Source: Afipia sp. (GTDB taxonomy: Bacteria; Pseudomonadota; Alphaproteobacteria; Rhizobiales; Xanthobacteraceae). Taken from it: DNA of 64,000 bases. Made by a program: the position numbers and the translations under genes. The notes under the pieces were generated by a model, which was not told the DNA's origin, made no database searches, and saw nothing but the letters and a program-made list of their open reading frames with translations. Positions within the stretch are counted from its first letter, which is position 1; every line of letters begins with the position of its first letter. The stretch lies in the NCBI GenBank assembly GCA_017308595.1, contig JAFKER010000018.1, positions 1 through 64,000 on the forward strand. The letters run 5' to 3'. Shown in pieces: positions 35,556 to 44,929 of this stretch.

Positions 35556-36083
35556 TCATGCCGAGGGCCGCGCCGCTTTGGCCTGCTCGCGCTGGAAAAA
35601 CAGCAGATCCAGTTCGACGGAAGGCTGGCCGAGCCCTGTCAAAAGCGCATGCGTCTGGCCGCGATGGTGGGTCTGGTGATTGAACCAGTGCGCCAGAGCG
35701 GGGGCCAGTTCCTGCACGAATGCTTCAGGGCTGGAGACGCGCCGATAGGAAATCGTTCCGGCGAGACGTGCCTCGTCGAGCCCCTCGACATACGCCACGA
35801 TCCGGGCGTCTTCCGCAGCCCGGGCGGCACGCAGGGCCTCAAACGTCTCGCACAGGATCGCGTCGAGCCGGTCAGGCGCGTCGCCCTCGCCCGTAAACCG
35901 TTTCATCCAGATGCGGTCGGTCGTCAGCAGATGGTTCAGCGTGCCGTGGACGGATTTGAAAAAGGCGCCGCGATCGGCCTTGTACTGCGCCTCGCCGAGG
36001 CGCGCGGCCGCATCGTAAAGTCGGCCGTTCGCCCACGCATTATAGCGGCCCAGCATCCGGTAATGCGCGACAAGCCCGCTCAC
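35556..36083 (-). CDS. DinB-family metal-binding protein
   Basis: The GTG start at 36083 overlaps the stop of the upstream gene (GTGA) and gives 175 residues. The four-helix DinB fold is shown by MLGRYNAWANGRLYDA and the three metal His: one in VHGTLNHLLTTDRIW and two in HWFNHQTHHRGQTHALL. DinB/YfiT proteins bind a divalent metal and some are thiol transferases; this one's substrate is unknown. The frame is open upstream but reads the other gene's sequence, so the longer version is rejected. Confidence 0.87.
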   Translation of the reverse strand: MSGLVAHYRMLGRYNAWANGRLYDAAARLGEAQYKADRGAFFKSVHGTLNHLLTTDRIWMKRFTGEGDAPDRLDAILCETFEALRAARAAEDARIVAYVEGLDEARLAGTISYRRVSSPEAFVQELAPALAHWFNHQTHHRGQTHALLTGLGQPSVELDLLFFQREQAKAARPSA

Positions 36084-36382
36084 GCGTCGGCAGCCGGCGC
36101 CGGACGCGAGACCACCAGATTGCGCAGCCAGGATCCAATTGCGCAGCCTGCGACATAGGCCGCGAGCATGGCGAGACCGAGATCCAGCCAGTATCCAAAG
36201 CGGCCGGGCACAGCATGAAACACCGAAGCCAGCACAAGTCCTGCAATCAGCACGACAAACTTGCGCAGCGTCACAACCTGCCATCCCTGCCCACGCTGCA
36301 CGATGGCAATCCAGCCCATCGCAAGGCCGATCACGCCCGATCCCAGCAGCCAGCCCCAGTTGAATGTCGCGAGATAAATCAT
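36080..36382 (-). CDS. Small integral membrane protein
   Basis: ATG 36382 gives 100 residues with three hydrophobic segments: NWGWLLGSGVIGLAMGWIAI, KFVVLIAGLVLASVFHAVPG and LDLGLAMLAAYVAGCAIGSWL. No family is recognised. It lies downstream of the OmpA/BON gene across a palindromic repeat and is coupled to the DinB gene by overlap. A role in the envelope is plausible from the OmpA neighbour but unproven. Confidence 0.75.
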   Translation of the reverse strand: MIYLATFNWGWLLGSGVIGLAMGWIAIVQRGQGWQVVTLRKFVVLIAGLVLASVFHAVPGRFGYWLDLGLAMLAAYVAGCAIGSWLRNLVVSRPAPAADA

Positions 36383-36408
36383 GCGCGAGCGTCCTTGTAC
36401 CTTAGCGC

Positions 36409-36510
36409 CGTCACCCTGAGGTGCTGTAGCGCAGCGAAGGCCTCGAAGGGCGACGGCATGACTATGCGCCATCCTTCGAGGCTCGCAAAAGCTCGCACCT
36501 CAGGATGACG
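36409..36510. repeat. Palindromic intergenic repeat, type 1
   Basis: Nested inverted arms: CGTCACCCTGAGGTGC near the left end matches GCACCTCAGGATGACG at the right (one mismatch) and GAAGGCCTCGAAGG matches CCTTCGAGGC inside. The element separates ompA from the small membrane protein gene. Such REP-like units are widely scattered in Bradyrhizobiaceae. Confidence 0.75.
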
Positions 36511-36533
36511 CTTCGGGCGACGATAAATCATGC

Positions 36534-37928
36534 TCACTTCACCACAAAGTCGATACGCCGGTTCTTGGCTTTGCCTTCATCGGTATCGTTGGCCGCGACC
36601 GGCTGGGTGCTGCCGTATCCGACCGACCTCAGCCTGTCCTGCGGCAAGCCCGCCTTGATCAGATAATCCGCCACCGCCTGCGCGCGTTTTTCGGACAGCG
36701 CCATGTTGGCGTTGGTATCGCCGTCGCTATCGGTATGACCGGCGACTTCGATATTCGCAGTCGGGCAACGCAGAGCCGTTTCGATCAGCCTGTCCAGCAA
36801 CCCCATCGAGTCCTTGTCGATGGTCGCCTTTCCGGAGTCGAACCTGATTTTCGCCTTGCCCAAAAGTTCAAAGAACAGCTGCTGGCAGACCGTCGGATCG
36901 ACCGCGCTTGCCACCGGCTTGACTGAGACTTCCGCCTTCGCCGTCCAGCCTTGCGGCAGTTCACCGCCGATCGAACCCTTGATCTGATCTGCGGCGACGG
37001 CATAGAGCGCATCACCCGACAGCTTGACCTCGCGATCCGAAATCACCAGCGAGCCGGTCGATACCCGCGACAACGCGCCAAGCGCGGCGACAACCGCATT
37101 CTGGAATCCCTGCGGCGCGCCGATGCTGGCCTTGAGATTGTCCACCAGCTTCTCGGAGAAGAACTTGCGGCCCACCGCCGCGACAATGGCGGCATGGACG
37201 TTGTTGTCCGGAACATAGCCGGCGAGCGTGACCGTATTCGCCACCGGGTCCTTGGTGGCCTGGAAAACGTAGGGCGGCGCCTTGATGGCGTTTTCCTTCA
37301 CCGAAAACCCCTCGGGCAGGTTTTTCAGCGCAGCCTGGATCGCCTCGCGGTAGCCAAGTTCGCGCGCCATTCCGGTCAGACTGACATCATTGTCGCTGAG
37401 GGTGATCTTGCCTTCCTTGAGCTTGCTCACCTGATCGATCAGCAGCAGCGCCGCGTTGTCGAATTTCGATGACGCCCCACGGGCCAGGGTCATCCGGTCC
37501 GAGATTTCGATGCCCTTGAGCGCATTGCGCGCGGCTTCCATCAGCTTGGACTTGATCGCCGGAAGGGGCGCATTGCCGTCGAGCGTGACCCGAACCACAT
37601 CGCGCTCGATCGACCACACAAACGGCTTCGCCTCGGGGATCAGGCGGGTGCTGTCGTTCACCAGCCGCACACCGTTCACGGCCTCGACCTGCGAGGTCGC
37701 GCTGCGCCGCCCCTCCTCGGAGAACGCATCCGCCGAAAGTTGAACATCCCGGCCGGAAACCGAGATCGTTGTCTTGTCCAGCACGGTGTCCTTGAGTGCC
37801 GCGGTCGATCGCGCGGCAAGATCGGCCTCAATCGGCGCGGTGCCGTACCAGATTGCGGCGATCCATAGCACCACGAGGGGAATCAACCCCGGCCACCACT
37901 TACGTGCCCAACTCGCTAAACGGTTCAT
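36534..37928 (-). CDS. OmpA-family protein with BON domains
   Basis: From ATG 37928 the product has 464 residues: a membrane anchor (WWPGLIPLVVLWIAAIWYGT), several BON-like repeats (VEAVNGVRLVND, NTVTLAGYVPDNNVHAAIV), and a C-terminal OmpA peptidoglycan-binding domain with IEVAGHTDSDGDTNANMALSEKRAQ and KNRRIDFVV, including the Asp and Arg that contact diaminopimelate. The layout resembles ArfA of mycobacteria and rhizobial OmpA/BON proteins. It likely links inner membrane and cell wall. It is divergent from the deacetylase gene, with a 201-base promoter region between them. Confidence 0.9.
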   Translation of the reverse strand: MNRLASWARKWWPGLIPLVVLWIAAIWYGTAPIEADLAARSTAALKDTVLDKTTISVSGRDVQLSADAFSEEGRRSATSQVEAVNGVRLVNDSTRLIPEAKPFVWSIERDVVRVTLDGNAPLPAIKSKLMEAARNALKGIEISDRMTLARGASSKFDNAALLLIDQVSKLKEGKITLSDNDVSLTGMARELGYREAIQAALKNLPEGFSVKENAIKAPPYVFQATKDPVANTVTLAGYVPDNNVHAAIVAAVGRKFFSEKLVDNLKASIGAPQGFQNAVVAALGALSRVSTGSLVISDREVKLSGDALYAVAADQIKGSIGGELPQGWTAKAEVSVKPVASAVDPTVCQQLFFELLGKAKIRFDSGKATIDKDSMGLLDRLIETALRCPTANIEVAGHTDSDGDTNANMALSEKRAQAVADYLIKAGLPQDRLRSVGYGSTQPVAANDTDEGKAKNRRIDFVVK

Positions 37929-38129
37929 TCCGGACCTTTGCCTGATGGAATGCAGACAAAACAAACCCTCGCCGAGGTGTCAAACTGGAAATGAACAGAC
38001 CTGCCGTGCCGCGCAGCAACATTCCGCCCGCGGACAGAAGCAGCCGTTTCAGCCATCCGGATAACCGTTTGTTCAGCCGTTTCTGCCACATCTGCGAACC
38101 GGACCCGAAGGACCGACCCGGCCACCGCC

Positions 38130-39188
38130 ATGAAGCAGCTTCGCAATAACGTCATCCGCGCCGGGCTCGATGCGCTCTACTATACCGGCGCGCATCGCAT
38201 GTTACGGCCCTTTCTGGCAGGCGTCGGCTCCATCTTCATGCTGCACCACGTCCGCCCGGCCCGCGACGATATGTTCCAGCCCAACAGGCATCTGGAAATC
38301 ACGCCGAACTTCCTGCGCGAGGTGCTGGCGCATGTGCGCTCGCTCGGCGTGGACATCGTATCGATGGATGAAGCCCACCGCCGGATGCATGAACGCGACT
38401 TTTCACGCCGCTTCGCATGCTTCACCTTCGACGACGGCTACCGCGACAACCGCGACCATGCGCTGCCGGTGATGCGCGAGTACAAAGCGCCATTTACCGT
38501 TTATGTCGCAAGCGATTTCGCCGAAGGGACCGGACGGCTTTGGTGGGTGGCGCTGGAGCGCGTCATCGCCAAGGCCCGGACCATCGAGATCATCCGGGAC
38601 GGCGCAGCCGTTCGACTCGAGGCTGGCGATACAGCCGCCAAGCAACGCGCCTTTGCTCAGGTTCACGACTGGCTGCGCACCCTTCGCGACGACACCGAGG
38701 TGCAGCGTGCCGTCAGCGATCTGTGCGCCCGCCATGGCGTCGATGGCGCCGCGATCGCACGCGAGTTGTGCATGTCGTGGAATGAACTGAAGCCATTCGC
38801 CGGCGACCCCCTCGTGACCATCGGCGCGCACACGATCAGCCACTGCAACCTGGCGCGGGAGAGCGACATCAACGCCGCCTGTGAAATGCGCATCAGCCGG
38901 GAGCGGATCGAGAACAAACTGCAGAAAAGCGCGCGGCATTTCGCTTATCCTTATGGCGACAGAACCGCCGCCGCCGCGCGCGAGTTCTCGATGGCGCGCG
39001 AATTCGGATTCTCGACCGCAGTAACCACGCGTCCCGGCATGCTGTTCGCCGAGAACGCCGAACATCCGACCGCGCTGCCGCGCATCTCGCTGAACGGCAA
39101 CTATCAAAGCGCACGCTTCCTCACGGTACTGACCTCCGGCGCCGCGACCGCGATGTGGAACGGATTCCGCAGGGTCGATGCGGCCTGA
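38130..39188 (+). CDS. Polysaccharide deacetylase (NodB-like, CE4)
   Basis: The 352-residue protein has the CE4 metal and catalytic Asp motif CFTFDDGYRDNRDHALPV and the metal-binding GAHTISHCNL (His-x3-His). FAYPYGDRT supplies a later conserved block. No signal peptide is evident; the N-terminus is basic with one hydrophobic stretch. Such enzymes remove acetyl groups from GlcNAc-type glycans; a role in exopolysaccharide or lipid-linked glycan processing is likely but the substrate is unknown. Confidence 0.9.
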   Translation: MKQLRNNVIRAGLDALYYTGAHRMLRPFLAGVGSIFMLHHVRPARDDMFQPNRHLEITPNFLREVLAHVRSLGVDIVSMDEAHRRMHERDFSRRFACFTFDDGYRDNRDHALPVMREYKAPFTVYVASDFAEGTGRLWWVALERVIAKARTIEIIRDGAAVRLEAGDTAAKQRAFAQVHDWLRTLRDDTEVQRAVSDLCARHGVDGAAIARELCMSWNELKPFAGDPLVTIGAHTISHCNLARESDINAACEMRISRERIENKLQKSARHFAYPYGDRTAAAAREFSMAREFGFSTAVTTRPGMLFAENAEHPTALPRISLNGNYQSARFLTVLTSGAATAMWNGFRRVDAA

Positions 39189-39278
39189 GGCCTGTTTCAA
39201 ACAGCCTGCAATCCCGCCATTCCTTGACTCAACGTGTGCCGCTGGCGCTATATCGCCGCCAAAGCAACAGGAGGCATC

Positions 39279-40082
39279 ATGTTCAAGGATATGTTTTCGC
39301 TGAAGGGCCGCGTCGCCCTCGTCACCGGCGGCTCGCGCGGCATCGGCAAGATGATCGCAGGCGGCTTTCTCGCGTTCGGTGCATCGAAGGTCTACATCAC
39401 CGCGCGCAAGGCCGGTCCATGTGAAGAAACCGCGAAGGAACTGACGGCCGCCTATGACGGCGAATGCATCGCGCTGCCGATCGACATGTCCACCGTCGAG
39501 GGCTGCAACAAGCTTGCCGAAGAAATCATGAAGCGCGAGCCGAAGCTCGACATCCTGGTCAACAATGCAGGCGCGGCATGGGGCGCCAACTTCGACGAAT
39601 TCCCGGAAGCCGGCTGGGACAAGGTGATGAACCTCAACGTCAAGTCGCTGTTCTTCCTGACCAAGGCGCTGGCCAAGCCGCTGCGCGCGGCAGCGACGGC
39701 TGAAAAGCCCGGCAAGGTAATCAACATCGCGTCCATCGACGGCCTCTCGGTCAATCCGCTCGAGACCTATTCCTATCAGGCAAGCAAGGCCGCGGTGATT
39801 CATCTCACCCGCCGCATGGCCGCGAAGCTGATCAAGGACAATATCAACGTCACCGCGATCTGCCCGGGCGCATTCCAGTCCGACATGAACACTGCCGCTC
39901 GCGATCACGGCGACAGCGTTGCGAAGGCGATTCCGTCCAAGCGCATCGGCGCGCCTGAAGACATGGCCGGCATTGCCGTCTATCTCGCTTCGCGCGCGGG
40001 CGACTACGTGGTCGGCAACTCGATCGCCGTCGACGGCGGCATCGTCTACGCCAATCTCAGCCTGCCGGTGGCGGGGGAGTAA
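39279..40082 (+). CDS. Short-chain dehydrogenase/reductase
   Basis: ATG 39279, 5 bases after AGGAGG, gives 267 residues. It has the classical SDR cofactor motif TGGSRGIG, the structural NNAGAAWG, catalytic Ser in INIASIDG and Tyr-x3-Lys in YSYQASKAA. The basic residues after the second strand (ITARKAG) suggest NADPH use. It resembles FabG-like reductases of the 'rhamnolipid biosynthesis 3-oxoacyl reductase' type, but no lipid gene is near. It sits between the deacetylase and box genes and reads convergent to boxA. Confidence 0.9.
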   Translation: MFKDMFSLKGRVALVTGGSRGIGKMIAGGFLAFGASKVYITARKAGPCEETAKELTAAYDGECIALPIDMSTVEGCNKLAEEIMKREPKLDILVNNAGAAWGANFDEFPEAGWDKVMNLNVKSLFFLTKALAKPLRAAATAEKPGKVINIASIDGLSVNPLETYSYQASKAAVIHLTRRMAAKLIKDNINVTAICPGAFQSDMNTAARDHGDSVAKAIPSKRIGAPEDMAGIAVYLASRAGDYVVGNSIAVDGGIVYANLSLPVAGE

Positions 40083-40116
40083 GAGCGATCATTCCGAGCG
40101 CTCACTGATTATAGCG

Positions 40117-40207
40117 CATCATGGCCGGGCTTGACCCGGCCATCCATCTTCTTCGCTAACGGCACCTTTCAAGTGTGATGGATACGCGGGTCAAGCCGCG
40201 TATGACA
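40117..40207. repeat. Palindromic intergenic repeat, type 2
   Basis: The left part CATGGCCGGGCTTGACCCGG is followed by CCATCCATC and, after a loop, the right part GATGGATACGCGGGTCAAGC ends with CGCGTATGAC. The arms are imperfect inverted copies. It lies between the convergent SDR and boxA stops and may act as a bidirectional RNA hairpin. Confidence 0.75.
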
Positions 40208-40240
40208 ATTGAGCTTGGCGAAACGCCGGAGTGTTAAAAC

Positions 40241-41446
40241 TCAATACGTCTCGACGTGATAGCGGCCGCTCTCGCGCATTCCGGGCTTGAGCGACGACCA
40301 GTCGATCGAGGCAGCGCGGCAAGCATCCGCGAACGCCTCATCGACGCCGGTCTCCATGCCCTTCAATCCGCAGATGTAGACATGGGTCTTGTCGTCGCGC
40401 AGCAAAGTGGCGATCTGCGCCATCTCGCTGCGGATGCGGTCCTGCACATAGACGCGTGGCTGATCCGGCACGCGTGAATAACAGAAGTATTTTCCGAGCA
40501 GTTTCTCCGGCACTTTCTGCAGCGGACCGAAGTAAGGCAATTCTTCCGGACGGCGCGCACCGAAGAACAAAAGCAGGCGTCCCGGCGCATTTGGCATGGC
40601 GCGGCGGCGGCGCTCGGTGAAACCCCTGAACGGCGCCGAGCCTGTGCCGGTGCAGATCATGATGATATTGGCGGCCGGATCGTCAGGCATCAGGAACGTC
40701 GCGCCGAACGGGCCGGTGACTTCCACCTTCGCGCCGCGCGGCAGATCGCACAGATAATTGGAGCAGACGCCCTTGTCTTCGCGCTTCACTGTGAGTGCGA
40801 GGTTGTTGGTGTTCGGCTTCTCGCCGCCGCGCGGACTGGCGACGGAGTAAAGCCGCGCCACATGCGGCTTGCCGTTCTCGTCAACGCCCGGTGCGACAAT
40901 GCCGATGCTCTGACCTTCCAGAACCGGAAACGGCTGATCGCCAAAGTCGAGAATAATATGGCGCACATCGGTATCGGACGCCGCATCGGTCAGCCGAAAA
41001 TTTCCGGTCACAGTCGCGGTCGCGAATTTCCCGCGATTGTAGAGATTAACCGTCGGCTTGCTGGCGGAATGCGGCGCGACGGGCTTGCCGCCCAACCCCT
41101 TGCGGGCCTCTTCCAATAGCTTCGCGACTTCGTCTTCCAGCGCTTCGACCGCTCCGCCCTCTCCTGCGGCCGCCGCGACATCTTCCTGCTTCGGCAGTTC
41201 TTCCCACGAATACTGCTCTTCGAGGGAATAGGCCTTCGACACCACACGCCAGTTGTCGATCGAGCCCGTGGGACATGGCGAAATGCAATCCATGCAATGA
41301 TTGCAGAGGCTCGCATCGACGACATAGTTGTTGCCGTCATGCGTTACCGCATCGATCGGACACGTTTCTTCGCAGGTGTTGCAGCGAATGCAGATTTCCG
41401 GATCGATCAGATGCTGCTTGATGAGGTCGGTGGCGTGTGCGTTCAT
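40241..41446 (-). CDS. boxA: Benzoyl-CoA epoxidase, reductase component BoxA
   Basis: The 401-residue protein carries two [4Fe-4S] ferredoxin motifs ([15 protein letters not shown] and [15 protein letters not shown], residues 18-60), then a linker and an FAD/NADPH reductase module: [12 protein letters not shown] for [29 protein letters not shown] for nucleotide and the terminal [17 protein letters not shown]. This matches BoxA, which passes electrons from NADPH to BoxB for ring epoxidation of benzoyl-CoA. It is the last gene of the boxCBA set, 50 bases after boxB with a hairpin between. Confidence 0.95.
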   Translation of the reverse strand: MNAHATDLIKQHLIDPEICIRCNTCEETCPIDAVTHDGNNYVVDASLCNHCMDCISPCPTGSIDNWRVVSKAYSLEEQYSWEELPKQEDVAAAAGEGGAVEALEDEVAKLLEEARKGLGGKPVAPHSASKPTVNLYNRGKFATATVTGNFRLTDAASDTDVRHIILDFGDQPFPVLEGQSIGIVAPGVDENGKPHVARLYSVASPRGGEKPNTNNLALTVKREDKGVCSNYLCDLPRGAKVEVTGPFGATFLMPDDPAANIIMICTGTGSAPFRGFTERRRRAMPNAPGRLLLFFGARRPEELPYFGPLQKVPEKLLGKYFCYSRVPDQPRVYVQDRIRSEMAQIATLLRDDKTHVYICGLKGMETGVDEAFADACRAASIDWSSLKPGMRESGRYHVETY

Positions 41447-41464
41447 TTTCTGGCTCGGTTCCTT

Positions 41465-41487
41465 CCCTCTCCCACAAGGGGAGAGGG
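41465..41487. repeat. Hairpin in the boxB-boxA gap
   Basis: CCCTCTCCC (41465-41473) and GGGAGAGGG (41479-41487) form a perfect 9-bp stem around a 5-base loop. This is a common short intergenic repeat of the family and in the boxCBA transcript would lie directly before the boxA ribosome site. Confidence 0.75.
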
Positions 41488-41496
41488 GAAAGTAAA

Positions 41497-42942
41497 CTAC
41501 GCCGCGATCTTCACGTATTCGAAATCGCCGGGCTTGTTGTCGATGCCGACCTTCGGCGCGGCGATCCAGTTGGCGAACTTGCCGGGCTCGGAGACAGACA
41601 CCATCAGCGACGAGATGAAATCGCCATCGGCAACCGACGGCAGATAGTCGTCACGCACCTTCGCCCATTCGGCGTCGGACACGATAATGCCCTTCGGCGT
41701 CGCCTGCACATTGGCGAATTCGCCGATCTGGCGGTGAAATGCGGTGTGCGGCAGTTCGAGGCGGAAATTCACACCCGCCTTTTCGATCACCTTGTTCCAC
41801 CGCTCGACGCCCTTGGCGCAGTCCTCAGTATAGTCGTCGCGCAGGCGCATGTTCAGCGCGGTCAGCGCAGGCTCATCGACCAGCGTGATCTTGCCGTCGA
41901 CCATCTTCAGCACCTTGTAGATGTCATTGGTGAGGCGATGATCGTCGTCGATCTTGGTTTCCTGGAAGCGGCCCTTCAGACCCGCATTGTAGAAATTCGC
42001 CGCGTTTGTAGACACTTCCGAACCGAACAGATCGAGTGACAGCGAATAGTGCAGGTTCATCTTCTTCTGCATGGTCGGCAGGTCGATGACACCGAGCGCA
42101 CGGACGCGCTCGATCTCGTTCGGATCTTCAATGCCCGCTGCCTTCATCGCCTCGCAGGTGCGCTGAAGCACGCGGCTGACGCCGGTTTCGCCGACGAACA
42201 TGTGGTGCGCTTCTTCGGTCAGCATGAAGCGGCATGTGCGCGACAGCGGATCGAAGCCGGACTGAGCCAGCGACTCGAGCTGCATCTTGCCGTCGCGGTC
42301 GGTGAAGAAGGTAAACATGAAGAATGACAACCAGTCCGGCGTCGCTTCATTGAACGCACCGAGCATACGCGGCGCATCCTCGTCGCCGGAGCGGCGACGG
42401 AGCAGATCATCGGCTTCCTCGCGTCCGTCGCGGCCAAAGTATTTCTGCAGCAGGTAAACCATCGCCCAGAGATGGCGGCCTTCCTCGACATTCACCTGAA
42501 ACAGGTTGCGCATGTCGTAAAGCGACGGCGCGGTCTTGCCGAGATGGCGCTGTTGTTCGACGGAGGCTGGCTCGGTGTCGCCCTGGATCACGACCAGACG
42601 GCGCAACATGGCGCGATATTCGCCCGGCACTTCCTGCCACGCCTTCTCGCCCTTGTGCTGGCCGAAGTTCACAAGCCGCTGCTCGTCCTGCGGCGCAAGC
42701 AGAACACCCCAGCGATATTCCGGCATGCGGACGTAATCGAACTTGGCCCAGCCCTTCGGATCGACGCTGATCGCGGTCCGCAGATAGACCAGCGATTCCT
42801 GGAAACCTTCCGGCCCCATATCGTTCCACCAGTCGAGATAACCCGGATGCCAGCCCTCGAGCGCTTTCAGCACCTGACGATCCTCGGCGAGGTTGACGTT
42901 GTTCGGGATCTTGGTGGTGTAGTCGACGTTCATGATGTTCAT
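41497..42942 (-). CDS. boxB: Benzoyl-CoA 2,3-epoxidase, di-iron oxygenase BoxB
   Basis: ATG 42942 follows GAGGAG and gives 481 residues beginning [18 protein letters not shown]. The di-iron ligands are visible in [20 protein letters not shown] (Glu-x-x-His) and in [14 protein letters not shown] (Glu-Glu-x-His-His), as in BoxB of Azoarcus. The enzyme adds one oxygen atom across the 2,3 bond of benzoyl-CoA. The longer frame upstream reads through a palindromic repeat and is rejected. It lies between boxC and boxA. Confidence 0.96.
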   Translation of the reverse strand: MNIMNVDYTTKIPNNVNLAEDRQVLKALEGWHPGYLDWWNDMGPEGFQESLVYLRTAISVDPKGWAKFDYVRMPEYRWGVLLAPQDEQRLVNFGQHKGEKAWQEVPGEYRAMLRRLVVIQGDTEPASVEQQRHLGKTAPSLYDMRNLFQVNVEEGRHLWAMVYLLQKYFGRDGREEADDLLRRRSGDEDAPRMLGAFNEATPDWLSFFMFTFFTDRDGKMQLESLAQSGFDPLSRTCRFMLTEEAHHMFVGETGVSRVLQRTCEAMKAAGIEDPNEIERVRALGVIDLPTMQKKMNLHYSLSLDLFGSEVSTNAANFYNAGLKGRFQETKIDDDHRLTNDIYKVLKMVDGKITLVDEPALTALNMRLRDDYTEDCAKGVERWNKVIEKAGVNFRLELPHTAFHRQIGEFANVQATPKGIIVSDAEWAKVRDDYLPSVADGDFISSLMVSVSEPGKFANWIAAPKVGIDNKPGDFEYVKIAA

Positions 42943-42975
42943 GGCGTGCTCCTCGATCTCTTGAATGGATCTGGC

Positions 42976-43117
42976 GGGACCAACCCCCACCCCGGCGCTA
43001 CGCGCCGACCCTCCCCACAAGGGGGAAGGAGAAGAAAACCTGCGCTGCGCCGGAGGCCCATCCCTCTCCTCGATGGGGAGGGTGGCTGGCCACCTTGGCC
43101 AGCCGGGTGGGGTCCCC
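42976..43117. repeat. Palindromic intergenic repeat, type 3, between boxC and boxB
   Basis: The outer arms GGGACCAACCCCCACCCC and GGGTGGGGTCCC, and inner arms GACCCTCCCC and GGGGAGGGT, form a nested inverted repeat of about 140 bases. It fills most of the 193-base gap between boxC and boxB and will form a large RNA structure if the two genes are co-transcribed. Confidence 0.75.
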
Positions 43118-43135
43118 TTACGCGCGCGATGCTCG

Positions 43136-44824
43136 TTAAACTCTCGTCATATCGAACTGCGCTTTCACGCCGGTGCCGTAGCGCTGCAGTGCGCCGTTCT
43201 CGCCGACCGCATTCGGCCGCTGGAAAATCCAGTTCTGCCACGCGGTGAGGCGTGAGAAGATTTTCGATTCCATCGTTTCAGGCCCGACAAAGCGGAGGTT
43301 GGCCTCCATGCCTGTGAGGCTGTCCGGCGAGAAGCTGCCGCGCTCCTCGAAAAACACGCGCACCTCGTCGTCCCAGTCGATGTCATCGAGCGCGAAGGTG
43401 ACGAGACCAAGCTCCTCGGCGGTTTCCGCATCGAGCGCCTCGCCGATCTTGGCTTTCGCCGTTTCAACATCGGAGGGATCGGCCTGAAAGCGCGACTCCA
43501 GCCGTGTGAGGCCGTGGCTCATGGGATAGGGCCCGAAATTCGCGGACGACAGGACGATCTCCGCGGGGGCGCGATTGTCGCCCTGCTTTTCGCCGATCAG
43601 CATGTAGGAGCGATCGGACGCGAACACGAGTTCGGCCAGCGTGCCCACGAAGCATGATCCCGGCTCGACCAGCGTCACCAGCGTGCGCGACGTGACATCG
43701 ATACGCTTGAGCACGCGCTTCCAGTAATGGCGGATCTCGTTAACCAGCCAGTTCGTCTTGTTGGTTTCGAGGAAGTCATCATAGGCCAGAACGCGCGCGC
43801 GCTCGCCCACCGACTTGAACACCAGCATCGCGATTTCAAGTTCGTTGATGCGCAGATGCAGGATCGCGTCATCGAGTTCGCGCGCCACCTGCAGCGGCCA
43901 GAAATCGGCTCCCTGCGCAGTCATGCCCGCGACATCCGCAGGCGGATCGTTTTCCGGCGCCTTGATGGTGATGGTGGCGATGCGTCCGGCGCGGTTGAGA
44001 TCGACGCTGACAAAGCCGTAGCGAATGCCATCCTCGGCCATGGAGCGGTTCAATGGCTTGAGCGCGACGCCCTGCCCCTCACCTGTGCGCTTCGACTGTC
44101 CGGCAAATTCCCTGGCGCGATCCGCGACCTTTGCTTCGAGTTTGGAGTTGGGGACAATTTCATCCACCAGACGCCACTGCACCGCGCGCTTTCCCTTGAT
44201 GCCTTCCTCGATGGTGCAGAAAAAATCCGCGTGGTCACGTCGCACCTTGCGCTTGTCGACCACGCGCGTGAGGCCGCCGGTGCCTGGCAGCACAGCGAGC
44301 AGCGGCACTTCAGGCAGAGCCACGGCCGCCGAACCATCGTCAGCCATGATGATGTGATCGGCGGCGAGTGCGAGTTCGTAACCGCCGCCCGCCGCGGTGC
44401 CGTTGACCACGCAGATGAAGCGCTGGCCGGAATTCTCGCTGGAATCTTCCAGCCCATTCCGCGTCTCGTTGGTGAATTTGCAGAAGTTCACCTTGTGCGC
44501 GTGGGTCGAGCCCGCGAGCATCCGGATATTGGCACCGGCGCAGAACACGCGGTTCTTGCCCGAACGCAGCAGCACCACCTTCACCTGCGGATGCTCGAAG
44601 CGCAGCCGCTGCACGGCGTCCGCCAGTTCGATGTCGACGCCGAGATCGTAGGAATTCAGCTTGAGCAGGTAGCCTTCGAACAGGCCGCCATTTTCATCGA
44701 CATCCATGGTCAGCGTGGCGACGTCTCCCGCGACATCGAGCTTCCAGTGCCGGTACCTCATTGGCTCGGTCTGGAAGTCGATGAAGGTCGCGTTGTTGGC
44801 GAGTTTCCTGTCCGCCTGAGCCAT
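43136..44824 (-). CDS. boxC: Benzoyl-CoA dihydrodiol lyase / epoxide ring-opening enzyme BoxC
   Basis: The 562-residue protein has two crotonase-like domains. The N-terminal half shows RVFCAGANIRMLAG for the oxyanion hole and NGTAAGGGYELALAADHIIM; the C-terminal half ends with LTAWQNWIFQRPNAVGENGA LQRYGTG, a BoxC signature. BoxC hydrolyses 2,3-epoxybenzoyl-CoA to 3,4-dehydroadipyl-CoA semialdehyde and formate. It is the first gene of the boxCBA unit and a promoter with TGCA-type operators lies just upstream. Confidence 0.95.
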   Translation of the reverse strand: MAQADRKLANNATFIDFQTEPMRYRHWKLDVAGDVATLTMDVDENGGLFEGYLLKLNSYDLGVDIELADAVQRLRFEHPQVKVVLLRSGKNRVFCAGANIRMLAGSTHAHKVNFCKFTNETRNGLEDSSENSGQRFICVVNGTAAGGGYELALAADHIIMADDGSAAVALPEVPLLAVLPGTGGLTRVVDKRKVRRDHADFFCTIEEGIKGKRAVQWRLVDEIVPNSKLEAKVADRAREFAGQSKRTGEGQGVALKPLNRSMAEDGIRYGFVSVDLNRAGRIATITIKAPENDPPADVAGMTAQGADFWPLQVARELDDAILHLRINELEIAMLVFKSVGERARVLAYDDFLETNKTNWLVNEIRHYWKRVLKRIDVTSRTLVTLVEPGSCFVGTLAELVFASDRSYMLIGEKQGDNRAPAEIVLSSANFGPYPMSHGLTRLESRFQADPSDVETAKAKIGEALDAETAEELGLVTFALDDIDWDDEVRVFFEERGSFSPDSLTGMEANLRFVGPETMESKIFSRLTAWQNWIFQRPNAVGENGALQRYGTGVKAQFDMTRV

Positions 44825-44850
44825 AAGGCACCCTCGATCCGGCTGAAATC

Positions 44851-44926
44851 TGAATTATAATGCATAATAATGCGCACTATCGAACGTGTCCAGCATTAGA
44901 ATGCCAATAACATGCATTTTTTTGCA
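44851..44926 (-). promoter_or_regulatory. boxC promoter with TGCA operator array (candidate BoxR sites)
   Basis: On the minus strand TGGACA (44892-44887) and TATTAT (44869-44864) are 17 bases apart. TGAA (44851), TGCA (44861) and TGCG (44871) follow each other at exactly 10-base intervals, straddling the -10 and start site, and a second pair, TGCA (44913) and TGCA (44923), lies upstream of the -35. TGCA repeats are the known operators of the homologous regulators BzdR/BoxR in Azoarcus. Binding would occlude RNA polymerase. Confidence 0.7.
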
Positions 44927-44929
44927 TAG

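Noticed and set aside
38403-39908. Minus-strand frame of 501 codons opposite the deacetylase and SDR
   Set aside because: Shadow of two well-supported plus-strand genes; no domain.
42943-43020. Longer N-terminus of BoxB
   Set aside because: It translates the intergenic palindromic repeat; ATG 42942 has a GAGGAG site and matches BoxB starts.
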